Below are positions 1-8,027 of a stretch of 30,121 nt of DNA, in pieces. Both the position numbers and the translations under genes were made by a program. Below the pieces are notes generated by a model, which saw only the letters and a list, made by a program, of their open reading frames with translations, had not been told where the DNA came from and did not search any database. The DNA comes from JBEBXQ01 sp040391535 (lineage in GTDB: Bacteria > Bacteroidota > Bacteroidia > Cytophagales > Spirosomataceae): contig JBEBXQ010000046.1 of assembly GCA_040391535.1 (NCBI GenBank), positions 1 to 30,121 of the forward strand, read 5' to 3'. How positions within the stretch are numbered: position 1 is the stretch's first letter; each line of letters begins with the position of its first letter.

Positions 1-1526
1 CCTTTTCCGTCAGGCAAATGACACGTTCCGCAATACAGATTATAAGCAACACCTCCGGCAGCCAGTGCCTCTTTCTGCAGGTTATCTTCTTTTTCGTCCG
101 GTGTCTTAATATTCGTGCGCTGCTTGCGTGCTTCCATTCCTGAGAGCTGTTCACTGCCAAAGTTTTTCTTATTGCCTTTATACATGATCCGCCATATTTT
201 CCCGTTGACGCTTTCGGAAATATACAGGGATCCATCAGGCCCCTGTGCAATGCCCATCGGACGAGCCGCTGCATCGTTGGTATTTACGATCGTATCTACC
301 TGTGCAAATCCATCTGCAAATACTTCCCAGTTTTTGGTAGGTTCTCCGTTTTCAAAAGGGACAAAACAGACAAAATAGCCTGCCTGAGGATAAGGAGCAC
401 GAATGGTAGATCCGTGAAAAGCAATGAAGGCCCCGTTTTTATATCGTTCCGGAAACTGATCGCCGGTATAGAAAAACAGGTCATTTGGTGCCCAGTGGCC
501 CGGGAAACCGATAAGGGGTTTATCTACTTCATGTGCGTTTCCTTCTTTTTTACCGTCTCCGCCGTACTCAGGATTCAATACTTTTTTCTCCTGAATCCAG
601 TCATAGTAGTAATAGGGCCAGCCACCGTTTGTTCCTTCTTTTACCCTGAAAAACTCTTCCGATGGCTGTAAGGCACTCTGGTAATTGTCATACAGATCGG
701 GCCATACTCTCGAAAAATTATCCCGGCCATGCTGTAATGCATAAAGCGTTTTGTCCTGCGGATTCCAGTTCATGGCGACAATACTGCGGATACCGGTTGC
801 AAAGTGCTTTCCGTCAGTCTGAAGCTGGTTTTTCTTTTCAGCATCGAACCGCCAGACGCCGCCGTGAAGTTCGAGTTCAGGACAGGGGAACTGTCCGGGA
901 GAACCAGGTTTTCTGTTTTCTTCCTGGCAGACATCACCCGGAGCACCAAAAGGTACGTACAGATGCCCTTCATCATCAAAAGCGATGGGTTTCGCAATAT
1001 GCTCGGTACGGTAAGGCCTGCTTTCATAATCATCTATTACAATCGTATCCCTTTCACTCTCCGGAATAAGTTTTCCCGGCGTTAACTTATTTCTATATAC
1101 GTAACCTGTCGTGCTGTAATAAATGTGATCTTTATAAATACTCATAGCGGTTCCGTAGTTCCCCGGATCAAGATAATCACCGAACGACTGGATGATATCC
1201 GCTTTGCCATCCTGGTTGGTATCACGTAAAGCCACATTGCCGCCTTCAGGTGTAACGGCTCTTAACTTTACATAAATATCACCATTGTCACGGATAGCCA
1301 GATGCCTTGCCCTTCCAATACTGTCGGCCACAACCAGGGCATCAAAACCACCCGGCAAAGCCAATCCTCCGTTATCGGGATCACCCTCCGGCAGATTGCT
1401 GCTGTTACATTGAATAAAACCTACACCAATCACACACGCAAGCGAACCTATTTTTAATGTTTCCCGGAAATTCCTGATGATTAACCGGTTCAGAAATGAA
1501 ACTGTACATTTTCCTTTTTTATTCAT
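1..1526 (-). CDS. PQQ-dependent sugar (sorbosone-type) dehydrogenase lipoprotein with C-terminal cytochrome c; 3' end beyond the window
   Basis: The reading frame is open from an ATG at 1526 to the left edge: 508 codons with no stop, C-terminus missing. A long hydrophobic leader ends in a lipobox-like FIQC (Cys40), suggesting an envelope lipoprotein. The body reads as a six-bladed beta-propeller of the soluble glucose/sorbosone dehydrogenase type, with blade-like segments such as HLAIRDNGDIYV, GTNGGWPYYYYDW, GHWAPNDLFFYTG and GIAQGPDGSLYISE. An EF-hand-like stretch, DTNQDGKAD, is present. Near the edge a CxxCH heme motif (CGTCH, residues 499-503, positions 18-32) starts a cytochrome c domain. 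Such fusions oxidise sugars in the periplasm and pass electrons to the respiratory chain. It is the last visible gene of the long minus-strand operon, 36 bp after the amidohydrolase. The family call is firm; the substrate is unknown, and PQQ binding is inferred from the family. Confidence 0.85.
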   Translation of the reverse strand, partial: MNKKGKCTVSFLNRLIIRNFRETLKIGSLACVIGVGFIQCNSSNLPEGDPDNGGLALPGGFDALVVADSIGRARHLAIRDNGDIYVKLRAVTPEGGNVALRDTNQDGKADIIQSFGDYLDPGNYGTAMSIYKDHIYYSTTGYVYRNKLTPGKLIPESERDTIVIDDYESRPYRTEHIAKPIAFDDEGHLYVPFGAPGDVCQEENRKPGSPGQFPCPELELHGGVWRFDAEKKNQLQTDGKHFATGIRSIVAMNWNPQDKTLYALQHGRDNFSRVWPDLYDNYQSALQPSEEFFRVKEGTNGGWPYYYYDWIQEKKVLNPEYGGDGKKEGNAHEVDKPLIGFPGHWAPNDLFFYTGDQFPERYKNGAFIAFHGSTIRAPYPQAGYFVCFVPFENGEPTKNWEVFADGFAQVDTIVNTNDAAARPMGIAQGPDGSLYISESVNGKIWRIMYKGNKKNFGSEQLSGMEARKQRTNIKTPDEKEDNLQKEALAAGGVAYNLYCGTCHLPDGK

Positions 1527-1562
1527 AAAAATCCGATTTAATGATATCACAGATTCTACCTA

Positions 1563-2813
1563 TTATTTACCTGCTACCGGAATGCTCAGCGCATTCAGGT
1601 CGTAAACGATTTTGCCTTCCTTAATGGTCATTTCACATTCCAGTTTCTGATTTCCGATTTGTTTATAGCGGGCAACATCATAAAAACCAAATTGGCCCTT
1701 ACGGAGATTAAGCACAGCGATATCAGCAACAGCCCCAACTGAAATATGTCCCAGTTCAGGATGATTAATGACCTGTGCGGGTTTCCAGGTACTGGCTTTG
1801 ATCACCTCAGACAGGTTCATACCCATTGTCATAAATTTCGCCATCACATTCAGCATATCTTTCATGGCGCCATTCATACTCCCTGTATGCAAATCGGTAC
1901 TGATAGTGTGAGGAAAAAGCCCGGCTTTCAGGGCTGGTATCGCCTGCGAATAACGGAAACTACCTCCACCATGCCCTACGTCAAAAATAATACCCCTTTC
2001 ACGGGCAGCCAGTACAAATGGTTTCAGCTGTTGGGTTTCAATATCGACAATAGCCTCTTTGGTTTCCAGCAGTTCGCCATAGGTGTGTGTAAAAATATCA
2101 CCGGGACGCATTCTTTTCATAAACAGATCTTCAATGGATAACCTCGGCTTACTTCCTCCAAAATCTACCATAATGGGGACATTGGCCAGCTTTCCGGCCT
2201 CTACTGTACGATCGACCGCGATAAAATCAGGACTGTGGAAGTGCGCGACTTTAATACCCACGATATAGTCTTTGTACTTACGCACTGTTTCCGCGGCCAG
2301 GCTGGCATCAAAATACTTTACATCCTGCTGGAACTCGGTATATTCGTGGCCTTTCATACCCGCCCTTGATATATTCAGAAAAGCCAGCACGCGGGTTTTG
2401 GAACGGTCGATGATATTCTTCTTAAAGATATCAAAATTGTCTGCACCGGGTCCACCGGCATCTACAATGGTAGTCACTCCAACCCTGAATGTATGACCGT
2501 CAGGATGGAGGGAACTGAACCCGTCGCTCAGGTCACCCTCTTCAGTAGTTCCGGCAAAAACATGGCCATGAATATCGATCAGTCCGGGTGTAACATATAA
2601 CCCTTTGACATCAATGACCTGCTTGGCTTTAGCAGCCGGAATATTTTTAGCTACTTCAGCAATTACACCGTCCTTTACCGCTACATCCATTACCTGATGA
2701 ATATTGTTTTTAGGGTCAATTACATGACCACCTTTTAACAATAAAGTATATTCCTGCGCCCATGCCGGCGAGGTAAGGAAAGTAAGGCTTATTACTATTA
2801 AAATATATCTCAT
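1563..2813 (-). CDS. Exported amidohydrolase/deacetylase, EF_0837/AHA_3915-like
   Basis: A metal-dependent amidohydrolase of the dihydroorotase/D-aminoacylase superfamily, 416 residues. The ATG at 2813 is preferred because it begins a clean signal peptide (MRYILIVISLTFLTSPAWA) ending before Gln20; an upstream in-frame TTG at 2831 is unlikely. Metal-site motifs are in the expected order: HxH in DIHGH (82, 84), a candidate carboxylated Lys188 in GIKVAH, His243 in FTHT, His281 in VGHGGG and Asp307 in STDLH. The flanks GLYVTPGLIDIHGH and a C-terminal VGAVADIAVL strand match the family's beta-sandwich. Relatives of this subgroup typically sit next to DgaE/YhfS-like PLP enzymes, as here (62 bp downstream of one). 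The likely role is removal of an N-acyl group or opening of a cyclic amide in the periplasm. Export is the unusual point, because most relatives I know of lack a signal peptide. Confidence 0.85.
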   Translation of the reverse strand: MRYILIVISLTFLTSPAWAQEYTLLLKGGHVIDPKNNIHQVMDVAVKDGVIAEVAKNIPAAKAKQVIDVKGLYVTPGLIDIHGHVFAGTTEEGDLSDGFSSLHPDGHTFRVGVTTIVDAGGPGADNFDIFKKNIIDRSKTRVLAFLNISRAGMKGHEYTEFQQDVKYFDASLAAETVRKYKDYIVGIKVAHFHSPDFIAVDRTVEAGKLANVPIMVDFGGSKPRLSIEDLFMKRMRPGDIFTHTYGELLETKEAIVDIETQQLKPFVLAARERGIIFDVGHGGGSFRYSQAIPALKAGLFPHTISTDLHTGSMNGAMKDMLNVMAKFMTMGMNLSEVIKASTWKPAQVINHPELGHISVGAVADIAVLNLRKGQFGFYDVARYKQIGNQKLECEMTIKEGKIVYDLNALSIPVAGK

Positions 2814-2875
2814 CAGGGTCAGGATTAACAATAATTAACAATGTTCAATAATTTCACATACGCAAAACACAAACC

Positions 2876-4090
2876 TTAAACGGCTGCCTTGCTCAATTCT
2901 TCTTTTATCCTTTGCGCTACAATTTTATCCTGTCCGGGTTTCAGCATAAAAGCAGTGATCCGGATACTATCGTCATCTTCCCAGGCAATGACTTCGACAG
3001 AAGGCTCACCCAATCGCAGCCGGTCACCCATTTCTGTTTTTGTAATCTTAATTTTCGACGGATCCCAGGCAATTTTCAAAGAAGGGTTATGATTAGCTAC
3101 AGGCGGTACAATCACTTCTGTTTTAACACCATTAATATTTTGTACAACCTTTCTGACCACATCGATTCTTTCCTCCCATATCTTCCAGTCTTTGGCATGA
3201 TCATGTCTGATATACCGCTCCAGAGCAACGTACATCCCGATAATCTCTTCTTTATTTACTTTCTGTCCTCTGCCAATGCCTGAACGTGGAGGTGCACTTA
3301 AACGGGCAGCCGCGATCAGATCTTTCCTGCCCATCAGAATACCTGCGCTTTGAGGACCCAGCATAGCTTTCCCTCCTGAAATACATACAAGGTCAAATCC
3401 CATCTCATTGAACCGCCACAGGTTTTCTACCGGTGGCACATCGGCTGCAATATCAATCATCGAAGGGATCCCGTGTTTTCTGGCAATGGAAACGAATTCC
3501 TCATGCTGAATAACACTATCCGGAGCTTCCCGGTTAAGATACCACAGCATGGCGGTTTTCTCATTCATTGCTTTTTCGAGTTCGGCACGGCTTTCGGCTG
3601 TAACAATCGTGACGCCGGCATTGGTAAGCGCCTTATGGTATCCGTTGGCATGATTCTTCAGCATGAGTACCTCAGATTTCATACCGGTTCCTTCAAGAAA
3701 CGGAAGCTGGCCTACTTTTTTGTTGTCCATACCTGTCAGCACACCAGCCATACCCAGCACCAGTGCCGACCAGCAACCAGCTGTTACCATAGCCGCTTCA
3801 GCCCGGCAAAGTTCGGCGATCTTCTCTCCTACCTTATCCTGTACATCGTCCAGCAAGGCATATTGCTGAGCACTACTCTGAATCGCCTGAATAACTTCAG
3901 GTGGCATAAGGGAAGCCGTCATAGCGGTATAGTTACCAGCGGCATTGATGAATGTCCTTAATCCCAGCTCCTTAAAATAATCCCGCACGGGCATTGCAGC
4001 CGTAGCTTTGCTCTCCATGATTCCACCTGTTACCACACCGCCGGCAACCGGCAAAACGGAAATTCCTTTTAGAATATCTCTGCGTTTCAT
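2876..4090 (-). CDS. Tat-exported PLP-dependent lyase, DgaE/SelA-like (D-glucosaminate ammonia-lyase family)
   Basis: A fold-type I PLP enzyme of the SelA/DgaE/YhfS-related group, 404 residues from the ATG at 4090. This start is chosen over upstream in-frame GTG and ATG codons (4168, 4165) because it places a Tat signal at the N-terminus: KRRDILKG, a hydrophobic run, then cleavage near ATAA. It also lies 7 nt after a leader motif shared with neighbouring genes. The PLP lysine is Lys241 in SGGK, preceded by an Asp in MIDIAAD (213/217) that would contact the pyridine nitrogen. Segments such as NAAGNYT and MVTAGCWSAL match the family. DgaE removes ammonia from D-glucosaminate-6-phosphate, and YhfS is uncharacterised. 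Folding around PLP in the cytoplasm before Tat export would explain a periplasmic PLP enzyme. The exact substrate is unknown. Neighbours (amidohydrolase, RidA, PQQ dehydrogenase, lactonase) suggest an unphosphorylated amino-sugar acid or amino acid. Confidence 0.82.
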   Translation of the reverse strand: MKRRDILKGISVLPVAGGVVTGGIMESKATAAMPVRDYFKELGLRTFINAAGNYTAMTASLMPPEVIQAIQSSAQQYALLDDVQDKVGEKIAELCRAEAAMVTAGCWSALVLGMAGVLTGMDNKKVGQLPFLEGTGMKSEVLMLKNHANGYHKALTNAGVTIVTAESRAELEKAMNEKTAMLWYLNREAPDSVIQHEEFVSIARKHGIPSMIDIAADVPPVENLWRFNEMGFDLVCISGGKAMLGPQSAGILMGRKDLIAAARLSAPPRSGIGRGQKVNKEEIIGMYVALERYIRHDHAKDWKIWEERIDVVRKVVQNINGVKTEVIVPPVANHNPSLKIAWDPSKIKITKTEMGDRLRLGEPSVEVIAWEDDDSIRITAFMLKPGQDKIVAQRIKEELSKAAV

Positions 4091-4097
4091 GTTTATC

Positions 4098-4110
4098 GGT
4101 TTTAGGAATA
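4098..4110 (-). promoter_or_regulatory. Leader motif upstream of the DgaE-like gene
   Basis: The plus strand reads GGTTTTAGGAATA, so the coding strand carries TATTCCTAAAACC, ending 7 nt before the ATG at 4090. Close versions lie before the genes starting at 5569, 10663 and 21979. The function is unknown; a translation-enhancing leader or part of a binding site is possible. Confidence 0.35.
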
Positions 4111-4189
4111 TCTTCTGTTCAATCAATATTGTGTAAAAGCCTTTATTGATCCTTCTGATACTCATCACAAAAAGACTTCTGTCTGAAAA

Positions 4190-5569
4190 CTATTTCTTAA
4201 ACCTCTCCGGAATAATAAATTCATAACCGGCAGGAGGCCAGGGGCCTGTACTTTGTCCGGTAGGACGGGGGGCTTTGGGGATAATCGGTTCAATTCCTTT
4301 CACATTATATTTTACATTCAGGAACGGTGTTTTGATTTCTTTTTGCCCATCCACAGAAGACCGGATACCCATGTCAATCATGCCGCTCGTCAATAAAGTT
4401 CTTTCTACCGGGCCCTGGGGTTTTCCGGAAACCAGGAACTTCTGAATATTCAACGTGAGATAACTAAAGTGGGAATAGCTCATACTGTGATCCAGTACAA
4501 ACTCGGTGGATACTGTTTTCCCATCTGCTCTGGCAGCGTAAGCCCAACCTTCCTTCACCAGTTCATCAAGCATCACTATGGCGCCTTTTGTACCGTCATT
4601 ATAACGGATGACTACTGCTTTAGGATTCTTCACCAGCTCCCGCATAGTACCGGTAGCGCGGTTTTTAACCCTGTTACAGGCCGCCTCCACCAGTTCCTTT
4701 GAAATCCTGCCTTCATCCATGGCCTTCCAGACCGAGTCTCCCAACAATCCCTGCACACTGGCCACACCGGTTTCGCCGCCTGCTCTTCTTTCCACCATAC
4801 ATTGCAGAATTTCCATTACGTGAAATCCGTATGCATCCAGAGAGGCATAGCCAATCGCTACCGCTTCGGTAATACGGGTACCTAAAGGATGTACCAGCAT
4901 GGGGTCACGCCAGCAATAAGGCAAAGAAGATCCGGCCATCATCGGCACTTTCAGTTCCTGTCCGCGGTCATATACCCATTTACTATCCAGCCAGCTATAG
5001 GCCAGATGCTTGTCTGTGAACAGGGGAACGGATTTATCCGAAGCATCAAATACTCTGAAAATCTGTTCGAGGTAATTCATACGGGGATACATTTTAACGC
5101 CATACCGGCTATTGGGATAGTCCCCGTGCTCTCCTACGTAAATGACCGCATCTACCGCCAGTTTATCTCCGCCCAGCGTCAATGCCTGAGCGATAGTCGG
5201 GTATACGGCAGCATTATTCATTCCGGCAATACGGACACCGGTATCATTATCGCCGATCTGATCAATCCATACAGAAACGATCTGCACTTCCGGTTTCACC
5301 ATCCCGTCGTCGGTAGGGATACCGGCAAATAATTTCGTAGCAATTACATCAGCATGTGCGCTGTTGCGATAGATATTGGCGATAAGGGCTACTTTCTTTA
5401 TCCCTTCAGGAAGAGCCGGCAATGTTCCGGCCATTTCCAGCTGATTCCCGGAACGCGCCCATTCTACAAGGCCACCCTGCGCTATAGAGGAAAACAGAGA
5501 TAAGCCTGCTGCTGTTCCGGCCGATTTTTTGATAAATTCTCGTCTTACCAGTCCTTTGTTCGATTTCAT
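4190..5569 (-). CDS. Tat-exported protein of unknown function, degenerate Gfo/Idh/MocA-like
   Basis: 459 residues from ATG 5569. A Tat signal (VRREFIKK, then a hydrophobic stretch to about residue 31) directs export. I do not recognise a characterised family. The layout resembles Gfo/Idh/MocA oxidoreductases: a first strand KVALIANIY, a strand VQIVSVWID, then VDAVIYVGEHGDYP, then VPLFTDKHLAYSW followed by VPMMAGSSLP, which parallel the dinucleotide fold and the EKP-type strand. A later segment NDGTKGAIVMLDELVKEGWAYAARADGK parallels the C-terminal sheet. The glycine-rich GxGxxG loop is absent from the first strand and the EKP motif is replaced by TDKHLA, so NAD binding is doubtful. Conserved-looking polar clusters are EHGDYPNSRYG, YPRMNYLE and CWRDP. 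It sits between GGT-like and DgaE-like genes in one operon. It may be a lyase, hydrolase or epimerase built on an oxidoreductase fold; this is inference. Confidence 0.6.
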   Translation of the reverse strand: MKSNKGLVRREFIKKSAGTAAGLSLFSSIAQGGLVEWARSGNQLEMAGTLPALPEGIKKVALIANIYRNSAHADVIATKLFAGIPTDDGMVKPEVQIVSVWIDQIGDNDTGVRIAGMNNAAVYPTIAQALTLGGDKLAVDAVIYVGEHGDYPNSRYGVKMYPRMNYLEQIFRVFDASDKSVPLFTDKHLAYSWLDSKWVYDRGQELKVPMMAGSSLPYCWRDPMLVHPLGTRITEAVAIGYASLDAYGFHVMEILQCMVERRAGGETGVASVQGLLGDSVWKAMDEGRISKELVEAACNRVKNRATGTMRELVKNPKAVVIRYNDGTKGAIVMLDELVKEGWAYAARADGKTVSTEFVLDHSMSYSHFSYLTLNIQKFLVSGKPQGPVERTLLTSGMIDMGIRSSVDGQKEIKTPFLNVKYNVKGIEPIIPKAPRPTGQSTGPWPPAGYEFIIPERFKK

Positions 5570-5583
5570 TGTTATGTTGGTCA

Positions 5584-5595
5584 GGAATTAGGAAT
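5584..5595 (-). promoter_or_regulatory. Leader motif upstream of the unknown Tat protein
   Basis: The plus strand reads GGAATTAGGAAT, so the coding strand carries ATTCCTAATTCC, 14 nt before the ATG at 5569. It is one of four related copies in the window. The function is unknown. Confidence 0.3.
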
Positions 5596-5615
5596 CATTT
5601 ATATTTTCTCAGCCG

Positions 5616-7403
5616 TTACCAACCCATGGAATACCCGTTCCGGCGCGGGTCTGCACCGCCACTGATCCAGCCGGTTTTGTAATCTTTCATTACGCCCTGT
5701 GAACCTCCCACACTCATGGTCCATTCGCCCAGACTGGTATCCAACAGAAAGCCCATGTCCCTGAGTGTCTGCAAGGTTTTTTCGGGAATACGGGTTTCTA
5801 TAATCAGTTCTTTCGCCGGCACACTGCCTTTTTCATCTTTCCATCTGAATCGGGGAGCGCTGATTGCATCCTGAATATTCATTCCAAAATCCACCACATT
5901 CATGGCTACCTGTGGTACAGACTGAAGAATTCCATAACTACCGGGGGAGCCTACCACCAGTTCAGGTTTCCCGTTCCGGTGAAACTGCAGCATACCACCA
6001 ATACACCAGGTGATTCCTTTTCCGGGTGCAAAAGAGCTGGCTTTATTTTTTTCGATGGTCATCCAGTCCAGTGCATTGTTATACACCACCCCGGTATTCC
6101 CGGCCACATAACCAGAACCAAACCCTCCGCCCAGCGTTTGTGTAATCACAACAGCATTGCCCTCCTCATCCATGGTTGCCAGTGTGGTGGTCGCATATTT
6201 ATACTCAGGCTGATCAGCGGTATTGAAATCATCGTACACGGGCATCACAGCACCCTGTATCTTTCTGTTTTTCTTTCTTTCCGCTACTTTCGCTACCACT
6301 TTAGCCCGCTGGCCTGCAATGTATTCATCCGAAAGCAGCATCTTAACCGGCACATCCACAAATTCCGGATCACCGATATATTTTTCACTATCCAGCCGGC
6401 TCAGGTGCATGGCTTCCATCAGATGTGCCAGATAGTCTACACTGTTGTGCCCCATTTTCTGAAGATCAAACCCTTCCATAATTTTGAGTACCTGCATCTG
6501 CTGCAACCCCATACCCGGAGGTGGATTGTTGTAAACGGTATAATCACGGTATTTCATAGCAATGGGCTCTGTCCATTGTACTTTGTCCATCACCGAAGCC
6601 AGGTCTTTCTCCGAAACAAAACCACCGTCTTTCTTAAAGGCCGCTGCCATTTCCCTGGCAATATCACCTTTATAAAACACCTCCGCACCTTCTGAGGCAA
6701 TACGGCGCATGGTTTTCGCCAACGGCTTGTTGGTAAAGATATCACCGATCCTGTATGGATCCTTTCCGGATTTCAGGTAGATGGCGGCAGCTTCAGGATG
6801 AGGTGCCACACGGTTGACGATGCCTTCCCACATCGCCTGATCATATTCCGTAACGGGCACGCCATTTTCAAGATAGTCAATGGCAGATTCAAAAACCCTG
6901 GAAAGCGGCATTGTACCATAGTCTTTCACGGCTTTGTTCCAGCCGGCAAGATTTCCCGGTACCGCTACGGTTTTGGGCCCGATGGATTCCATGCCACCGT
7001 GTCCGGCACCATCCGCCAGTTTTGTGGCGTTAAGCACCGATTCCGCGTCAAACGTTTCGGGTACCCAACCACCGAATATCAGTGATTTTACTTTCTTTTC
7101 CTTTGCTGAATAAAAAAGCATATACCCTACCCCACCTGTCCCCGACATGAAAGGTTCAACGGCATTGAGTGTTGCAGCGGCTGCTACGATTGCATCTATA
7201 GCATTGCCTCCCTGCATCAGGATCTTCTGTCCGGCCAGGCTGGCCAGCGGATTAGCGGTACATACCATCCCTTTTTTGCCATAGGAAGCCGGCCTCAGGT
7301 TTGTTTTCGCTGCCTGCGCAACTGCTTCCTCTGCGAAAGACAGCAATACTGCCCCGGTCAGACATGCCAGAGTCATCCGCTTCACTTTTGTCAGTATTTT
7401 CAT
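5616..7403 (-). CDS. Exported gamma-glutamyltransferase-family Ntn hydrolase
   Basis: 595 residues, the usual length for the family, from ATG 7403. A signal peptide ends near EEAVAQA (about residue 31). The N-terminal half has the conserved GMVCTANPLAS, GGNAIDA and VEPFMSGTGGVGY. The autocatalytic nucleophile is expected at Thr405 in YATTTLATMD, seven residues before Asp412 as in classical GGTs. It is followed by GNAVVITQTLGGGFGS and a C-terminal VVGSPG that forms the substrate pocket. GGTs cleave gamma-glutamyl amides such as glutathione; relatives act on acyl amides (cephalosporin acylases) or oxamate. The classical SNGR-type and ES-xx-TTH residues are not all kept (TTT replaces TTH), so the acyl group may not be gamma-glutamyl. 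It sits 40 bp after RidA in the same operon and acts in the periplasm or on the outer surface. Confidence 0.88.
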   Translation of the reverse strand: MKILTKVKRMTLACLTGAVLLSFAEEAVAQAAKTNLRPASYGKKGMVCTANPLASLAGQKILMQGGNAIDAIVAAAATLNAVEPFMSGTGGVGYMLFYSAKEKKVKSLIFGGWVPETFDAESVLNATKLADGAGHGGMESIGPKTVAVPGNLAGWNKAVKDYGTMPLSRVFESAIDYLENGVPVTEYDQAMWEGIVNRVAPHPEAAAIYLKSGKDPYRIGDIFTNKPLAKTMRRIASEGAEVFYKGDIAREMAAAFKKDGGFVSEKDLASVMDKVQWTEPIAMKYRDYTVYNNPPPGMGLQQMQVLKIMEGFDLQKMGHNSVDYLAHLMEAMHLSRLDSEKYIGDPEFVDVPVKMLLSDEYIAGQRAKVVAKVAERKKNRKIQGAVMPVYDDFNTADQPEYKYATTTLATMDEEGNAVVITQTLGGGFGSGYVAGNTGVVYNNALDWMTIEKNKASSFAPGKGITWCIGGMLQFHRNGKPELVVGSPGSYGILQSVPQVAMNVVDFGMNIQDAISAPRFRWKDEKGSVPAKELIIETRIPEKTLQTLRDMGFLLDTSLGEWTMSVGGSQGVMKDYKTGWISGGADPRRNGYSMGW

Positions 7404-7443
7404 TTCAAAAAAGTTAAATACGATAACCGTTGCTGTGAGTTCT

Positions 7444-7992
7444 TTATTTTAATTCCACAATCATCTCGATTTCGACCGGGATATTCATAGGCAGTGATCC
7501 CAACCCTATAGCTGATCGTGCGTGCCTTCCATTTTCGCCAAAAACTTCCACCATCAGATCTGAGAAACCATTGATGACAAAAGGATGCCTGTCAAATTCA
7601 GGCACGGCATTGACCATCCCCAGCACTTTCACAATCCTTTTTACTTTATTCAGGTCACCAATTTCGGATTTCAGCGCCGCCAGTAAGCTGATGCCTGTCA
7701 GCCGGGCTGCCTGTTGTGCCTCTTCAAAGCTGATTTCGGCACCTACTTTTCCCCTGATAAATTCTCCGTTTTCCTGTAAAGGCCCCTGACCCGATAAATA
7801 CACCAGTTTTCCTACCGTAACCGCCGGAACAAAATTGGCCATAGGGGTACCCGGTTTTTTGAGCGTAATACCCAGTTCCTTTAATTTTTTTTCGGGATCA
7901 ACCGATTTCTGAGCATGGACTGTTGTGCCCGCCAGTAACACTGCCAGAAGACAAAAAGCAGCAAGAATGGATTTATGCATTAGCTTCATCAT
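7444..7992 (-). CDS. Exported RidA/YjgF-family enamine/imine deaminase
   Basis: 182 residues: a signal peptide (cleavage after TTVHA, about residue 27) and a single RidA domain. The family signature is present: the catalytic Arg in RSAIGLGSLPMNIPVEIE near the C-terminus, VYLSGQGP in the first strand, and FVINGFSDLMVEVFGENGRHAR before the Arg. Cytoplasmic RidA hydrolyses reactive 2-aminoacrylate-type enamines and imines released by PLP dehydratases. Here it is exported and lies in an operon with a Tat-exported PLP enzyme of the ammonia-lyase type, suggesting the same partnership outside the cytoplasm. ATGs at 7992, 7989 and 7980 are all possible starts; the choice changes only the first four residues of the signal. 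It lies 35 bp after the M81 gene. Confidence 0.88.
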   Translation of the reverse strand: MMKLMHKSILAAFCLLAVLLAGTTVHAQKSVDPEKKLKELGITLKKPGTPMANFVPAVTVGKLVYLSGQGPLQENGEFIRGKVGAEISFEEAQQAARLTGISLLAALKSEIGDLNKVKRIVKVLGMVNAVPEFDRHPFVINGFSDLMVEVFGENGRHARSAIGLGSLPMNIPVEIEMIVELK

Positions 7993-8027
7993 ACTAAGTG
8001 ATTTATTTGGTAAAGATTTTATCCGGA

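Noticed and set aside
662..1085. Overlapping open frames of 93-135 codons on the plus strand
   Set aside because: They are antisense to the PQQ dehydrogenase frame, which is open for its full length with recognisable motifs and a heme site.
4091..4168. N-terminal extension of the DgaE-like protein from an upstream GTG or ATG
   Set aside because: It would bury the Tat signal 26 residues inside the protein; the ATG at 4090 gives a normal Tat leader and a leader motif at the expected distance.
5979..6695. 238-codon open frame on the plus strand
   Set aside because: It is antisense to the GGT-like gene, whose reading frame carries the family motifs; the translated plus-strand frame shows no domain, is rich in His/Phe/Ile typical of antisense reading and has no plausible start context.
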